DNA from: Lysobacter_K koreensis
Lineage (GTDB): Bacteria; Pseudomonadota; Gammaproteobacteria; Xanthomonadales; Xanthomonadaceae
DNA: 64,000 nt
Assembly (NCBI RefSeq): GCF_042677045.1
Contig: NZ_JBHTIH010000002.1
Coordinates: 496,001-560,000 of the forward strand
Direction: 5' to 3'
Numbering within the stretch: position 1 is the stretch's first letter; every line of letters begins with the position of its first letter. This document shows, one piece after another, positions 46,087 to 55,203 of the stretch. The notes beneath the pieces are model-generated. The model ran no database searches. It had not been told where the DNA came from and was given only the letters and a program-made list of their open reading frames with translations. The translations under genes were made by a program, and so were the position numbers.

Positions 46087-46108
46087 GACGGCGCCTGTGG
46101 GCGCCGTC
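46087..46108. terminator. Bidirectional terminator between fadA and the FAD oxidoreductase gene
   Basis: A perfect 9-bp stem, GACGGCGCC (46087-46095) and GGCGCCGTC (46100-46108), with a TGTG loop. It is preceded by AAAGA and followed by CTCTTTCTG, so both strands have a short A/T flank. It is placed between convergent genes. Confidence 0.8.
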
Positions 46109-46125
46109 CTCTTTCTGCCGGCGGC

Positions 46126-47424
46126 TCAGGGATGTTGTTCGCGCCAGTCCTTCCAGCCGTCCCGGAATTCCGCCCACCAGTAGCTCAGTTGCGCGCCCAC
46201 GAATCCGGCCGGCTTCAACGCCGACACCAGCGGGTAGTCGGCGAACTCCTGCCAGCGGCGGTCGCCTTCGGCAATGGCCGAGGCGATCACTTCGCCGGCG
46301 AACGTGGTCGGCGCCACCCCGTGGCCGCCGAACGCCTGCGCCAGCCACAATCCTTCGTCTATCCGCCCGATCTGCGGCATCTGGTGGCGGGCATAGCTCA
46401 TTAGCCCCGCCCAGGCGTGTTCGATCCGTACCCCGTCGAGTTGCGGAAACACCTTGAGCAGGTCGCGATAGAGCAGCCGCTTGACCGCCTCCGGTGAACG
46501 CTCGAGCACCGAGATGCGCCCGCCCCACAGCAGCCGCGTGTCCGGCAGCGGCCGGTAGTAGTCGAAGGCGAACCGAGTGTCGTAGACCGCGGCCTGGGTG
46601 GACAACACTTCGGCCAGACGCCCATCGAGGGGTTGCGTGACCATCACGTAGGTGGCGATCGGCAGGACGCCCGCATCGACCTTGCGGCGCAGGCCGGCGA
46701 GGTAGCCACCACAGGCGAGCACGACTTGGGCAGCTTCTACTTCGCCTTCGGGCGTGCGCACGCGCCAGCCGGCGCCGCTCCTTTCCAGTGTGATCGCAGG
46801 GCTGTGCTCGTGGATCGCCACCCCGCGGCTCATCGCTGCGGCTGCAATTCCGCGCGCGTACTGCAAGGGATGGAAATGCAGCGCGGACGGCTCGAACAAA
46901 CCGTCGTGGTAGCGCGCGCTGTGCACCAGTTCGCGCATCCGTGCCTTCGGCATCCACTCCCAGTGCACGCCGAAATGTTCCGCCAGCAGGCGCTGCCGGG
47001 CTCGCAGCACCTCGGGATCGCGAAACCAGTTGGCCCAGATCACCCCCGCTTCGCGGTGATCGCAATCAATTGCGTAGGTGGAAACGCGGCGGCGGATCAA
47101 TTCGACCGCGTCGGTCGTGCCCGCGTAGAGCGCGCGCGCGCGTTGCGGTCCCAATTCGCGCAGCAACGCATCTTCACCGCGAGAGAAGCCGCCAAATACG
47201 AACCCGCCGTTGCGTCCCGACGCACCGAACGCGACCTCCTGCGCTTCCAGCACGGCCACGTCGCGCACACCGCGCTCGGCCAGGCCCAATGCGGTATTCA
47301 GGCCGGCGAAGCCGCCGCCGATTACGCAGACTGCGACCTGCCTGCTGCCACGCAGGGCAGCGTGGCCGGCGCGCACCGAGTCGGCAGTCAAGGCTTGGTA
47401 GTAGCTCATCAAGGGGCTCGACAT
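46126..47424 (-). CDS. FAD-dependent amine/amino-acid oxidoreductase (DAO family, PuuB-like)
   Basis: Flavoenzyme of the D-amino-acid oxidase fold, 432 residues. The FAD dinucleotide site is VCVIGGGFAGLNTALGLAER near 39-58. The conserved VAFGASGRNGGFVFGGFS follows near 75, the usual pattern of the PuuB/DadA group. The C-terminal FAD region has MPQIGRIDEGLWLAQAFGG then HGVAPTTFAGEVIA near 370-395. The overall pattern best fits gamma-glutamylputrescine oxidoreductase-like enzymes, but the substrate cannot be fixed from sequence. ATG 47424 is used; ATG 47409 is also possible. It is convergent with fadA and follows galU by 39 bases on the same strand. Confidence 0.85.
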   Translation of the reverse strand: MSSPLMSYYQALTADSVRAGHAALRGSRQVAVCVIGGGFAGLNTALGLAERGVRDVAVLEAQEVAFGASGRNGGFVFGGFSRGEDALLRELGPQRARALYAGTTDAVELIRRRVSTYAIDCDHREAGVIWANWFRDPEVLRARQRLLAEHFGVHWEWMPKARMRELVHSARYHDGLFEPSALHFHPLQYARGIAAAAMSRGVAIHEHSPAITLERSGAGWRVRTPEGEVEAAQVVLACGGYLAGLRRKVDAGVLPIATYVMVTQPLDGRLAEVLSTQAAVYDTRFAFDYYRPLPDTRLLWGGRISVLERSPEAVKRLLYRDLLKVFPQLDGVRIEHAWAGLMSYARHQMPQIGRIDEGLWLAQAFGGHGVAPTTFAGEVIASAIAEGDRRWQEFADYPLVSALKPAGFVGAQLSYWWAEFRDGWKDWREQHP

Positions 47425-47463
47425 ACGCGCCTGGCTGCCTGGCAAACCCGAACGACTGCCGGC

Positions 47464-48363
47464 TCAACCGAGCTCTTCGACGCCCAGTTCGGCCAGCGCG
47501 TTCTGCATCAGGTGCCGCGCCGCATCGCTCAGCGTCTCGTGGTCCAGCGCGTAGCGGATAGTGGCTTCGATCAGGCCCAGGTGGGTACCGCAATCGAAGC
47601 GCGTGCCCTGGAACCGGTAGGCACTGACCGCCTCCTCCACCAGCAATGCCGCGATCGCGTCGGTGAGCTGGATTTCGCCGCCGGCGCCGGGTCGGGTGGC
47701 TTCGAGCAACGCGAAGATCCGCGGGTTGAGCACGTACCGGCCGACGACCGCCAACGTGCTGGGCGCGTCCGCGGGCTGGGGCTTCTCGACCATCGAGGTG
47801 ATGCGGCCCTGGCGGGCGGCAAACGCGTCGGTAGCGACGATGCCGTAACTGCCGGTCTGCGCGCGCGGCACGTCCTGCACCGCGATCACGCTCGCGCCGG
47901 ACGCTTCGGCAGCGTCGGCCATCTGCTTCAGTGCACCCGGGCCGCGGTTCCAGATCAGGTCGTCGGGCAGCAGCACCGCGAACGGTTCGTCGCCCACCAC
48001 CGGCTTAGCGCACAGCACCGCGTGGCCCAGGCCCAATGCCTCGGCCTGGGTCACGAACACCGCGCGCACGTTGCGCGGCAGCACGTTGCGGATCAACTCC
48101 AACTGCTCGGTTTTGCCGGCGCGCTCGAGCTTCTGTTCCAGTTCGTAGGCCTTGTCGAAGTAGTCCGCCACCGCGTGCTTGTAGCGATTGGTGACGAAGA
48201 TCAGCGTGTCACAGCCTGCTTCCACCGCCTCGTCGACCGCGTACTGGATCAGTGGCTTGTCGATGATCGGCAGCATCTCCTTGGGCACCGTCTTGGTGGC
48301 CGGGAGGAAACGCGTGCCAAGGCCCGCCACGGGAAACACGGCTTTGCGAATGCGAGCGGACAT
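47464..48363 (-). CDS. galU: UTP-glucose-1-phosphate uridylyltransferase
   Basis: Makes UDP-glucose for lipopolysaccharide and exopolysaccharide. It is 299 residues. The nucleotide loop is KAVFPVAGLGTRFLPATKTV (about 7-26), followed by KEMLPIIDKPLIQYAVDEAV, the UDP site ALGLGHAVLCAKPVVGDEPF near 110, the DD motif in VLLPDDL near 131 and MVEKPQP near 190. GKP-like FDCGTHLGLIEA is near 265. Its ATG overlaps the stop of the epimerase gene (ATGA), so it is part of the polysaccharide operon. Confidence 0.97.
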   Translation of the reverse strand: MSARIRKAVFPVAGLGTRFLPATKTVPKEMLPIIDKPLIQYAVDEAVEAGCDTLIFVTNRYKHAVADYFDKAYELEQKLERAGKTEQLELIRNVLPRNVRAVFVTQAEALGLGHAVLCAKPVVGDEPFAVLLPDDLIWNRGPGALKQMADAAEASGASVIAVQDVPRAQTGSYGIVATDAFAARQGRITSMVEKPQPADAPSTLAVVGRYVLNPRIFALLEATRPGAGGEIQLTDAIAALLVEEAVSAYRFQGTRFDCGTHLGLIEATIRYALDHETLSDAARHLMQNALAELGVEELG

Positions 48364-50273
48364 CAGATCTTCCTGGCATGGCGGGCTGGAAACGCCACAA
48401 CGGTCCCCGATGCCTGCATCGGCGGATGCTGGCCAACGGGCTGGAACTCGGGGACAGCGGCGCGTAGCTGCTCGGCCAGCGCCTCTCGGTCGTAACGGGC
48501 GGAAGCTTCGCGCAGCTGGGCAATCGCGTGTTCGATCACCTGAGCAGCGACTTCGCGTGGCTCGGCCTGCAGGATCTTGGGATGCCCGGTCGGGCGGTAG
48601 CGCTCGTCGGCGTGGAACAAAGTCTCGTGCAACTTCTCGCCCGGGCGCAGGCCGGTGTAGACCACCGCGATGTCGCGACCGGGCTGCTTGCCGGCCAGGC
48701 GGATCATCTGCTCGGCGAGCAAGCGAATCGGCACCGCCTCGCCCATGTCGAGGGTGTAGATCGCTTCGTGCGTACCGATCGCCGACGCCTGCAGGATCAA
48801 CTGGCACGCCTCGGGGATGGTCATGAAGAAGCGCGTGACTTCCGGATCGGTCACGGTGACCGGCCCGCCATTGCGGATCTGTTCGCGGAACAGCGGCACC
48901 ACGCTGCCGGCCGAGTCGAGCACGTTGCCGAAGCGCACGGTCACGAAGCGCGTGGAGCGCTGGTCGGCCAACGCCTGGCAGGCCATTTCGGCCAAGCGCT
49001 TGGTGGCGCCCAGCACGTTGACCGGATCCACCGCCTTGTCGGTCGAGATCAGCACGAAGGTACCGACCCCCGCATCGCGGCAGGCCGTCGCGACCGTGTG
49101 GGTCGAGAGCACGTTGTTGCGCACCGCCTCGCGCAGCTGCGCCTCGAGCAGCGGAACCTGCTTGTAGGCCGCGGCGTGGAACACTGCCTCCGGCTCGGCC
49201 AGGCGCAAGGCGTGGGCGATCACCGCCGGGTCGCCGCAGTCGCCGAGCACCGGGATGTACTCGAGGTCCGGGAAGTCGCGGCGCAACGCCGCTTCGGTCG
49301 TGGTCAGCGCCAGTTCGTCGATCTCGACCAGCGCGATACGGCGCGCGCCGTGGCGTGCACATTGCCGACACAATTCCGAGCCGATCGAACCCCCGGCGCC
49401 GGTGACCAGGACCGAACGCGCGCCCAGCCATCCACGGATCGCCTTCCAGTCGGGAAGCACCGGCTTGCGACCCAGCAGGTCCTCGATCGCGACCTCCTTG
49501 AGTTCGCCGGGCAATGAGCGGCCTTCGAGCACGTCCTGCAGCCGCGGGACCATCCGGAACGGCAGCCCGGTGCGCTCGCACGCGGCCACCACCGTTTGCA
49601 GCGCACTCGCATCTGCGGAGGGCATTGCGATGACCAGCAACTTGGCTGCGGTCTCGCGCGCAATCTCGGCTAGGTCGCGGACCCGACCCAGCACTGGCAC
49701 GCCCTGCAGCTTGGTGCCACGCAGCCTGGCGGCGTCGTCGAGGAAACCCACCGGCTGGTAAGTCCCAAATCGGCGCAGGTCGCGGACCAACGCCTCGCCG
49801 GCGTGGCCGGCGCCGAGGATCAGGATGCGCACCGATGCTTTCGACGACCGCTCCATGCGGCTGTCCTTAAAGGCGCGGTAGAGCAGGCGCGGCGCACCGA
49901 GCAGGCCCATCAGCACCAGCGGATATAGCACCAGCACCGAACGCGACACCAGATCGAGGCGGTTGTAGAGGAACAGTCCCAGGACAATCGCGAACAGCCC
50001 GAGCGCGCAGGCCTTGAAGATATTCCACAGGTCCGGGACGCTCGCGAAGCGCCACAAGCCGCGGTACAAGCCGACCCACCAGAACACCAGTCCCTGCGCG
50101 GCGAGTACGAGCACGACTTCGGTCGACCACAGCGGCAGGTGCGGCGGGTTCGGAAGCACGCCGAAACGCAGGCGATGCAAGCCCTGCCAAACCACCCAGA
50201 CCATGGCCAGGTCGTGGGCAATCACCGCCAGTCTCGGCATCGCCGTCCGCAAACGATCGCGCCAAGGACTCAT
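48363..50273 (-). CDS. Nucleoside-diphosphate sugar epimerase/dehydratase (CapD/WbpM family)
   Basis: Membrane-bound UDP-sugar 4,6-dehydratase-like enzyme for surface polysaccharide, 636 residues. Four membrane helices occupy about 12-130 (HDLAMVWVVWQGL, VVLVLAAQGLVFWWVGL, ALGLFAIVLGLFLYN, VLVLYPLVLMGLLGA). A first Rossmann domain (about 145-265, RILILGAGHAGEALVRDL) is followed by the catalytic epimerase domain from about 295 (VLVTGAGGSIGSELCRQC). It contains FHAAAYKQVPLLE near 385 and STDKAVDPVNVLGATKRLAE near 425, which has the Met/Thr-type substitution of WbpM proteins in place of YxxxK. GLRPGEKLHETLF lies near 550. It is in an operon with galU and the lipid-linked sugar transferase. Confidence 0.92.
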   Translation of the reverse strand: MSPWRDRLRTAMPRLAVIAHDLAMVWVVWQGLHRLRFGVLPNPPHLPLWSTEVVLVLAAQGLVFWWVGLYRGLWRFASVPDLWNIFKACALGLFAIVLGLFLYNRLDLVSRSVLVLYPLVLMGLLGAPRLLYRAFKDSRMERSSKASVRILILGAGHAGEALVRDLRRFGTYQPVGFLDDAARLRGTKLQGVPVLGRVRDLAEIARETAAKLLVIAMPSADASALQTVVAACERTGLPFRMVPRLQDVLEGRSLPGELKEVAIEDLLGRKPVLPDWKAIRGWLGARSVLVTGAGGSIGSELCRQCARHGARRIALVEIDELALTTTEAALRRDFPDLEYIPVLGDCGDPAVIAHALRLAEPEAVFHAAAYKQVPLLEAQLREAVRNNVLSTHTVATACRDAGVGTFVLISTDKAVDPVNVLGATKRLAEMACQALADQRSTRFVTVRFGNVLDSAGSVVPLFREQIRNGGPVTVTDPEVTRFFMTIPEACQLILQASAIGTHEAIYTLDMGEAVPIRLLAEQMIRLAGKQPGRDIAVVYTGLRPGEKLHETLFHADERYRPTGHPKILQAEPREVAAQVIEHAIAQLREASARYDREALAEQLRAAVPEFQPVGQHPPMQASGTVVAFPARHARKI

Positions 50274-50298
50274 AGAACTGCAGCTCCGCCTGATTCCA

Positions 50299-51270
50299 TC
50301 ATCGCCTGCCCAACTCCCTGCGTTGCAACCACCACCACAAAAAAGCGCCCGACGTATACCACGCGATGCTGCTGGCCAGAATGAAAGACCCCGGCGCCGA
50401 GCGCAGCAACCCCATGGCCAGCACCCCGCACAGCGTCCAGGCCGAGTACGCCGCCGTCGGCCATGCGTGGCTGCCGGCCTGCCGTGCCCACACCTGGTAG
50501 GCATGCTGCGTATGCGCCGTCCACCACCTTTCGCCTCGCCACAACCGCCGCAGCAGGGTCAGGCCGGCGTCGACCAGGAAGGCCGAGACGGGCACCAGCA
50601 GAATCGGCAGCCACCAACGCTGCTGGCTGCCTAGCACCACCGCGAGCAAGGCTGCCAGCGAGTATCCCAGCGCGCCGCTACCGACGTCGCCAAGAAAGAT
50701 TCTGGCCCGTGGAAAATTGAATGGCAGGAAGCCCAGACAGGCGGCCGCGAGAGCCAGTGCAAGCCAGCCCCAGACACCGCCCGCCAGCCACGCGAACCCG
50801 GCCGCGACGATGGCCGCCTGGCTGGCTGCCAGGCCATTGATGCCGTCCATGAAGTTCCAGACATTGGTCAGCACCAGCGCCGCGATGAAGGCGACCGCCG
50901 CCACCCACAGGCTGCCGAACGCGGCTGCCACGCCGATGGCGAGCACGGCCGCGGCCAGCACGTGCACGACCAGCCGCGACCACGGCGACAGGGGCCGGTG
51001 ATCGTCGATCAAGCCGACGCCCGCCACCAGCAGGAGCCCGAGCACGAACGCCACCAACAGCGGAACCTGTAGTGGATGGCGCGCCGCCAACGCGCTGGCC
51101 GCCACCAGCAACGCCAGCACGATCGCCATGCCACCCCCGCGCGGGGTGGCGACCGCATGGCTGCGGCGCTCGCCGGGGTGGTCGAGCAGCTCGCGACGCA
51201 CGGCATAGCCACGCGCCAGCCAGGTACCGGCCGCGCCAATCACGAAGAACAAGGCCAACCACAACAGCAT
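50299..51270 (-). CDS. Undecaprenyl-phosphate sugar-phosphate transferase (WecA/WbpL/MraY superfamily)
   Basis: Integral membrane glycosyltransferase family 4-type enzyme that starts a polysaccharide chain on undecaprenyl phosphate. It is 323 residues with about ten helices. Active-site loops are GVGLIDDHRPLSPWSRL near 83, TNVWNFMDGINGLAASQA near 134, PRARIFLGDVGSGALGYS near 186 and HTQHAYQVWARQAG near 255. These match the Asp-Asp, NxxNFxDG, FLGDxGS and HxxH patterns of the superfamily. The length is at the short end, resembling WbpL rather than WecA. ATG 51270 follows lapB by five bases. Neighbouring epimerase and galU genes support a role in O-antigen or exopolysaccharide. Confidence 0.92.
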   Translation of the reverse strand: MLLWLALFFVIGAAGTWLARGYAVRRELLDHPGERRSHAVATPRGGGMAIVLALLVAASALAARHPLQVPLLVAFVLGLLLVAGVGLIDDHRPLSPWSRLVVHVLAAAVLAIGVAAAFGSLWVAAVAFIAALVLTNVWNFMDGINGLAASQAAIVAAGFAWLAGGVWGWLALALAAACLGFLPFNFPRARIFLGDVGSGALGYSLAALLAVVLGSQQRWWLPILLVPVSAFLVDAGLTLLRRLWRGERWWTAHTQHAYQVWARQAGSHAWPTAAYSAWTLCGVLAMGLLRSAPGSFILASSIAWYTSGAFLWWWLQRRELGRR

Positions 51271-51275
51271 GCGCG

Positions 51276-52454
51276 TCAGACCACCGCGTAGTTCAGCAGT
51301 GGCTTGACCGTGCCCCACTCCTTGCAGCTCGGGCATTGCCAATGGTGGCTACGTGCGCCAAAGCCGCAACGCGTACACCGGTAGCTCGGATTGCGCACCA
51401 GCAGCTGGTCGGTGATGTGTTTGAGGTCGTGCAGGGTGGCCAGCGGGTCGGCGCCCTCGGCCAGCGTCAGGTCGATCAGCGCGGCCTCGCCGCGCACCGA
51501 CGGCCGATCCTTGAGTTCCTGCGCGAGGTAGGCCCGAGCCGCCGGCACGCCATCCTCGGCCTCGACCATGCGCGTGAGCGCCAGCACTGGCGCGATGCCG
51601 CGGTAGTGTTCGCACATCTCGGCCAGGAACGCGCGCGCACCGGGCGCGTCGTCGACGCCGTCGTAGCTGGACAACAGCAGCGGCAGTACTTCCGGGAGGT
51701 AGTCCGGATCGCTGCGCGCGACGCGCTCAAACGCGCGAATCGCACCAGCGTCGTTACCCGCCTCCACCTCGATCCGGCCCTCGAGCATGCCCGCGCGCAC
51801 CGAGTTCGCATCGGCCTCGTAGGCCCGTGCGACCGCCGCGCGCGCGGCTTCTACCTCGCCCGCCGCGCGATGCCGGTCCGCCAGCTCGCATTCGAACTGC
51901 GCGATCAGCTTGCCCATCGGCTCGGTCGTGGCGGCTTCGTAACGGCGTGCGTTTTCGATCGCCTTGTCCCAGTCGCGCTCGGACTGGTAGATGTGGATCA
52001 GGTGGCGCAGCGCGAGCGGCGCGCGCATATCCAACGCCACCAGGTCGCTGAACACCGTTTCCGCGCGGTCGAGCAGGCCCGAACGCATGTAGTCCTCGCC
52101 CAGCGCAAGCAGCGCCTGCACCTTCTGCTGGTCGCTCAGCCCGGTCCGCTGCACCAGCGCCTGATGCAGCCGGATCGCGCGGTCGACTTCGCCGCGGCGG
52201 CGGAACAGATGGCCCAAAGCGACCTGGGTCTCGAACGTGTCCTTGTCGAGCTCGGCGATATGCAGGAACAGTTCGATCGCCTTGTCGGGCTGTTCGTTCA
52301 GCAGGTAGTTGAGGCCGCGGAAGTACGTGGTCGACAACCGGCTGACCTGGGTGTCGCTGTGGCGCTCACCACCGCGGCGCCCAATCACCCAGCCGCTCAC
52401 GGCGGCAATCGGCAACAGCAGGAAGAACCAGAACCACTCGCTGATGAACGCCAT
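51276..52454 (-). CDS. lapB: Lipopolysaccharide assembly protein LapB (YciM)
   Basis: Inner-membrane TPR protein that recruits LpxC to FtsH and so controls lipid A synthesis. It is 392 residues. The N-terminal anchor is about 5-23 (SEWFWFFLLLPIAAVSGWV). About nine TPR-like repeats follow, beginning with YFRGLNYLLNEQPDKAIELF. The C-terminal rubredoxin-like metal site is YRCTRCGFGARSHHWQCPSC (two CxxC pairs near 365-383). All four cysteines are present. It follows lapA by three bases, the conserved lapAB pair, and precedes the sugar transferase by five bases. Confidence 0.97.
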   Translation of the reverse strand: MAFISEWFWFFLLLPIAAVSGWVIGRRGGERHSDTQVSRLSTTYFRGLNYLLNEQPDKAIELFLHIAELDKDTFETQVALGHLFRRRGEVDRAIRLHQALVQRTGLSDQQKVQALLALGEDYMRSGLLDRAETVFSDLVALDMRAPLALRHLIHIYQSERDWDKAIENARRYEAATTEPMGKLIAQFECELADRHRAAGEVEAARAAVARAYEADANSVRAGMLEGRIEVEAGNDAGAIRAFERVARSDPDYLPEVLPLLLSSYDGVDDAPGARAFLAEMCEHYRGIAPVLALTRMVEAEDGVPAARAYLAQELKDRPSVRGEAALIDLTLAEGADPLATLHDLKHITDQLLVRNPSYRCTRCGFGARSHHWQCPSCKEWGTVKPLLNYAVV

Positions 52455-52457
52455 GCA

Positions 52458-52724
52458 TCAGTTCCCGGGATTCGATGCCGAAGGCAAACGCGACTGGCGC
52501 TCCACGCGAGCCAGGCGCCGGCGCAGCGGCAGCACCAGGCTGGCGGTGACCGCCAGGCCACCGACCATGACGCCGAGCAGCAAGGCCACGATCAAGGCCA
52601 CGCCGAGCGTGGTGGGGACGGCACCGATGCCGAAATCCACCAGCGCCGGCTGCACGTTGAGCGCGCCGACGACGGCGCCGACCACGAGGCAGGCGAACGC
52701 GATGAGGAAGCGGATCAAACGCAT
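52458..52724 (-). CDS. lapA: Lipopolysaccharide assembly protein LapA (DUF1049)
   Basis: Small inner-membrane partner of LapB, 88 residues. Two membrane helices are visible: about 4-23 (IRFLIAFACLVVGAVVGAL) and 40-64 (LGVALIVALLLGVMVGGLAV). They are followed by a basic cytoplasmic tail (LRRRLARVERQSR). The pattern N-V-Q between the helices (GALNVQPALVDFGIG) is typical of LapA, which usually has N-x-x-x-V there. It lies between ihfB (96-base gap) and lapB (three-base gap). Confidence 0.93.
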   Translation of the reverse strand: MRLIRFLIAFACLVVGAVVGALNVQPALVDFGIGAVPTTLGVALIVALLLGVMVGGLAVTASLVLPLRRRLARVERQSRLPSASNPGN

Positions 52725-52820
52725 GGCGGCCTCCGGGACGACCTTCCGTTGTCGGCCGCTAGCTTAGCCGACCCGGTGTGCCGGTTCAGGTGCAAAGTTG
52801 GGGTGTAACGAGTGCGAAGC

Positions 52821-53123
52821 TCAGTCGGCTTCTTCAAGCGGCACCACGGAGCTGACGCGTTCGCGCAGTTCCTTTCCGGGCTTGAAATGCGGCACGTGCT
52901 TGCCGGGCAAGGCCACGGACTCACCGGTCTTGGGATTGCGTCCCAGGCGAGGTGGCCGGTAGTGCAGGGAAAAACTGCCGAAGCCGCGGATCTCGATCCG
53001 CTCGCCGGCCGACAGCGCGCCACCCATCATCTCGAGCAGGGCCTTCACCGCCAGATCCACGTCGTCGCCCTTCAGGTGCGCCTGACGTTGCGAAAGGATC
53101 TCGATCAGCTCGGACTTGGTCAT
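52821..53123 (-). CDS. ihfB: Integration host factor subunit beta
   Basis: DNA-bending nucleoid protein, partner of IhfA. It is 100 residues. ATG 53123 gives MTKSELIEILSQRQAHLKGD. The beta-arm and DNA-contact region is GFGSFSLHYRPPRLGRNPKT (about 45-64), and VPHFKPGKELRERV closes the fold. These residues distinguish IHF-beta from HU. It lies directly after rpsA, the arrangement found in most gammaproteobacteria, with a 133-base gap that may hold its own promoter. Confidence 0.97.
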   Translation of the reverse strand: MTKSELIEILSQRQAHLKGDDVDLAVKALLEMMGGALSAGERIEIRGFGSFSLHYRPPRLGRNPKTGESVALPGKHVPHFKPGKELRERVSSVVPLEEAD

Positions 53124-53256
53124 GGGCGAACGCGGCATCTCATCGATAGAAATTTGCCGGCTACAAAACCACCAGCTACAGAATCACACCCTGCAAACGG
53201 AAGACGACCCGGCCGAAGCCGGGCCGTCCCCGCGGTACTGCATGTTGCGTGGACGC

Positions 53257-54945
53257 TTACTCGGACTTGTTGCCCAGCTGCTCGCGCAGCAGCGCGCCCA
53301 GCTTGGTGGTGCCGCTGGAGGCTTCCGAAGCCGCGCGGTTGTAGTCCGACAGGGTCTCCTGGACCTCGGCCTCGTCCTTGGCCTTGATCGAGAGCTGCAT
53401 GACGCGGCCCTTGCGATCCATGCCGATGAACTTGGCTTCGACTTCGTCGCCGACCTTCAGGTGCTGGGTCGCGTCGTCGACGCGCTCCTTGGCGATATCG
53501 CGCGCGGCGACATAGCCCTCGATGCCACCGTCCAGCTCGACCGTGGCGCCCTTGGCGTCGACTTCCTTGACGATGCCCTTGACGATCGAACCCTTGGTGT
53601 TGGACGCCACGTACTGGCCAAGCGGATCCTGTTCCATCTGCTTGACGCCCAGGCTGATGCGCTCGCGCTCCGGGTCCACGGCAAGCACGACGGCTTCCAG
53701 CGTGTCGCCCTTCTTGTAGTTGCGGACCACGTCTTCGCCGGTGGTGTTCCAGCTGATGTCGGACAGGTGCACCAGGCCGTCGATACCGCCGTCCAGGCCG
53801 ATGAAGATGCCAAAGTCGGTGATCGACTTGATCTGGCCTTCGACCTTGTCGCCCTTCTTGTGGATGACCGCGAAGGTCTCCCACGGGTTCGAGGTGACCT
53901 GCTTCATGCCCAGCGAGATGCGGCGACGCTCCTCGTCGACGTCCAGGACCATGACCTGCACGTCGTCACCGACCTGCACGATCTTGCCCGGGTTGACGTT
54001 CTTGTTGGTCCAATCCATCTCGGACACGTGCACCAGGCCTTCGACGCCCGGCTCGATCTCGACGAACGCGCCGTAATCGGTGACGTTGGAGACCTTGCCG
54101 AACACGCGGGTGTCGGCCGGGTAGCGGCGCGCGATGTTGTCCCACGGATCCTCGCCCAGCTGCTTGAGGCCGAGGCTGACGCGGTTGCGCTCTTTGTCGT
54201 ACTTGAGCACGCGCACGTCGAGCTCCGCGCCCACTTCCACCACTTCGGACGGATGGCGCACGCGCTTCCAGGCCATGTCGGTGATGTGCAGCAGGCCGTC
54301 GATGCCGCCCAGGTCCACGAACGCGCCGTAGTCGGTGAGGTTCTTGACGACGCCCTTGAGGATCGCGCCCTCGACCAACTTCTCCATCAGCTGCTCGCGC
54401 TCTTCCGAGTGCTCGCTCTCGACCACCGCACGGCGGGAGACGACGATGTTGTTGCGCTTGCGGTCCAGCTTGATCAGCTTGAACTCGAGTTCCTTGCCTT
54501 CCAGATAGGTCGAGTCGCGCACCGGGCGCACATCGACCAGCGAACCGGGCAGGAAGCCGCGGACATCCTTGATGTCAACGGTGAAGCCGCCCTTGACCTT
54601 GCCGCTGATGCGGCCGGTGATGGTGGCGTTGGCCTCCAGGGCCTCTTCCAGCTCGTCCCACACCATCGAGCGCTTGGCCTTCTCGCGCGACAACACGGTT
54701 TCGCCGAAGCCGTTCTCGAGCGAGTCGAGCGCGACTTTCACTTCGTCGCCGACGGCCACGGTCAGCGTGCCATCGTCGTTACGGAACTGTTCGATCGGCA
54801 CGATGCCTTCGGACTTCAGGCCGGCGTTGATCACCACCACGTCGCTACGGACCTCGACCACGGTACCGATGACGATGGAGCCCGGCTTGAGCTTCGTCAG
54901 GTTGGTCTGGCTTTGTTCGAACAGCTCTGCAAATGATTCGGTCAT
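53257..54945 (-). CDS. rpsA: 30S ribosomal protein S1
   Basis: Ribosomal protein that captures and unwinds mRNA for initiation. It is 562 residues. Six S1 repeats are visible, including the N-terminal ribosome-docking pair (KPGSIVIGTVVEVRSDVVVI; ITGRISGKVKGGFTVDIKDV) and four RNA-binding repeats (LTDYGAFVDLGGIDGLLHIT; VTDYGAFVEIEPGVEGLVHV; ITDFGIFIGLDGGIDGLVHL; VDAKGATVELDGGIEGYVAA). It begins MTESFAELFEQSQTNLTKLK. It is downstream of cmk with a 279-base leader containing hairpins, in which autogenous control as described for E. coli rpsA could take place. Confidence 0.98.
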   Translation of the reverse strand: MTESFAELFEQSQTNLTKLKPGSIVIGTVVEVRSDVVVINAGLKSEGIVPIEQFRNDDGTLTVAVGDEVKVALDSLENGFGETVLSREKAKRSMVWDELEEALEANATITGRISGKVKGGFTVDIKDVRGFLPGSLVDVRPVRDSTYLEGKELEFKLIKLDRKRNNIVVSRRAVVESEHSEEREQLMEKLVEGAILKGVVKNLTDYGAFVDLGGIDGLLHITDMAWKRVRHPSEVVEVGAELDVRVLKYDKERNRVSLGLKQLGEDPWDNIARRYPADTRVFGKVSNVTDYGAFVEIEPGVEGLVHVSEMDWTNKNVNPGKIVQVGDDVQVMVLDVDEERRRISLGMKQVTSNPWETFAVIHKKGDKVEGQIKSITDFGIFIGLDGGIDGLVHLSDISWNTTGEDVVRNYKKGDTLEAVVLAVDPERERISLGVKQMEQDPLGQYVASNTKGSIVKGIVKEVDAKGATVELDGGIEGYVAARDIAKERVDDATQHLKVGDEVEAKFIGMDRKGRVMQLSIKAKDEAEVQETLSDYNRAASEASSGTTKLGALLREQLGNKSE

Positions 54946-54998
54946 TGGGAAATTACTCTGATGAACACACGGGCCGCACCGGCTGTTTGTCGCGAGCC

Positions 54999-55016
54999 CC
55001 GCGGATTTTTCCGCGG
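54999..55016 (-). promoter_or_regulatory. Hairpin in the rpsA leader
   Basis: CCGCGG (54999-55004) and CCGCGG (55011-55016) pair around an A/T loop, giving on the transcript CCGCGG, AAAAAT, CCGCGG, 54 bases upstream of the rpsA ATG. The rpsA leader in E. coli folds into hairpins that S1 binds to repress its own synthesis. Whether this one has that role is inference. The rest of the cmk-rpsA gap shows no gene. Confidence 0.4.
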
Positions 55017-55203
55017 AGGACTTCAAACAGCACGTGGTCGACCCACCCGTTATGTGGCGCGATGAAGCCACGCCATGTGTCGTTGGTTGATACCGCCCGC
55101 GGGATTGCGGGACGGCGCCTGTCTGCTGCGAAAGATCTGTGTTTGTCCCGGCGTGAAAACCATCCCCATCCTTGCCTTCCCCTTGAAGGAGAAGAAGCCG
55201 GGT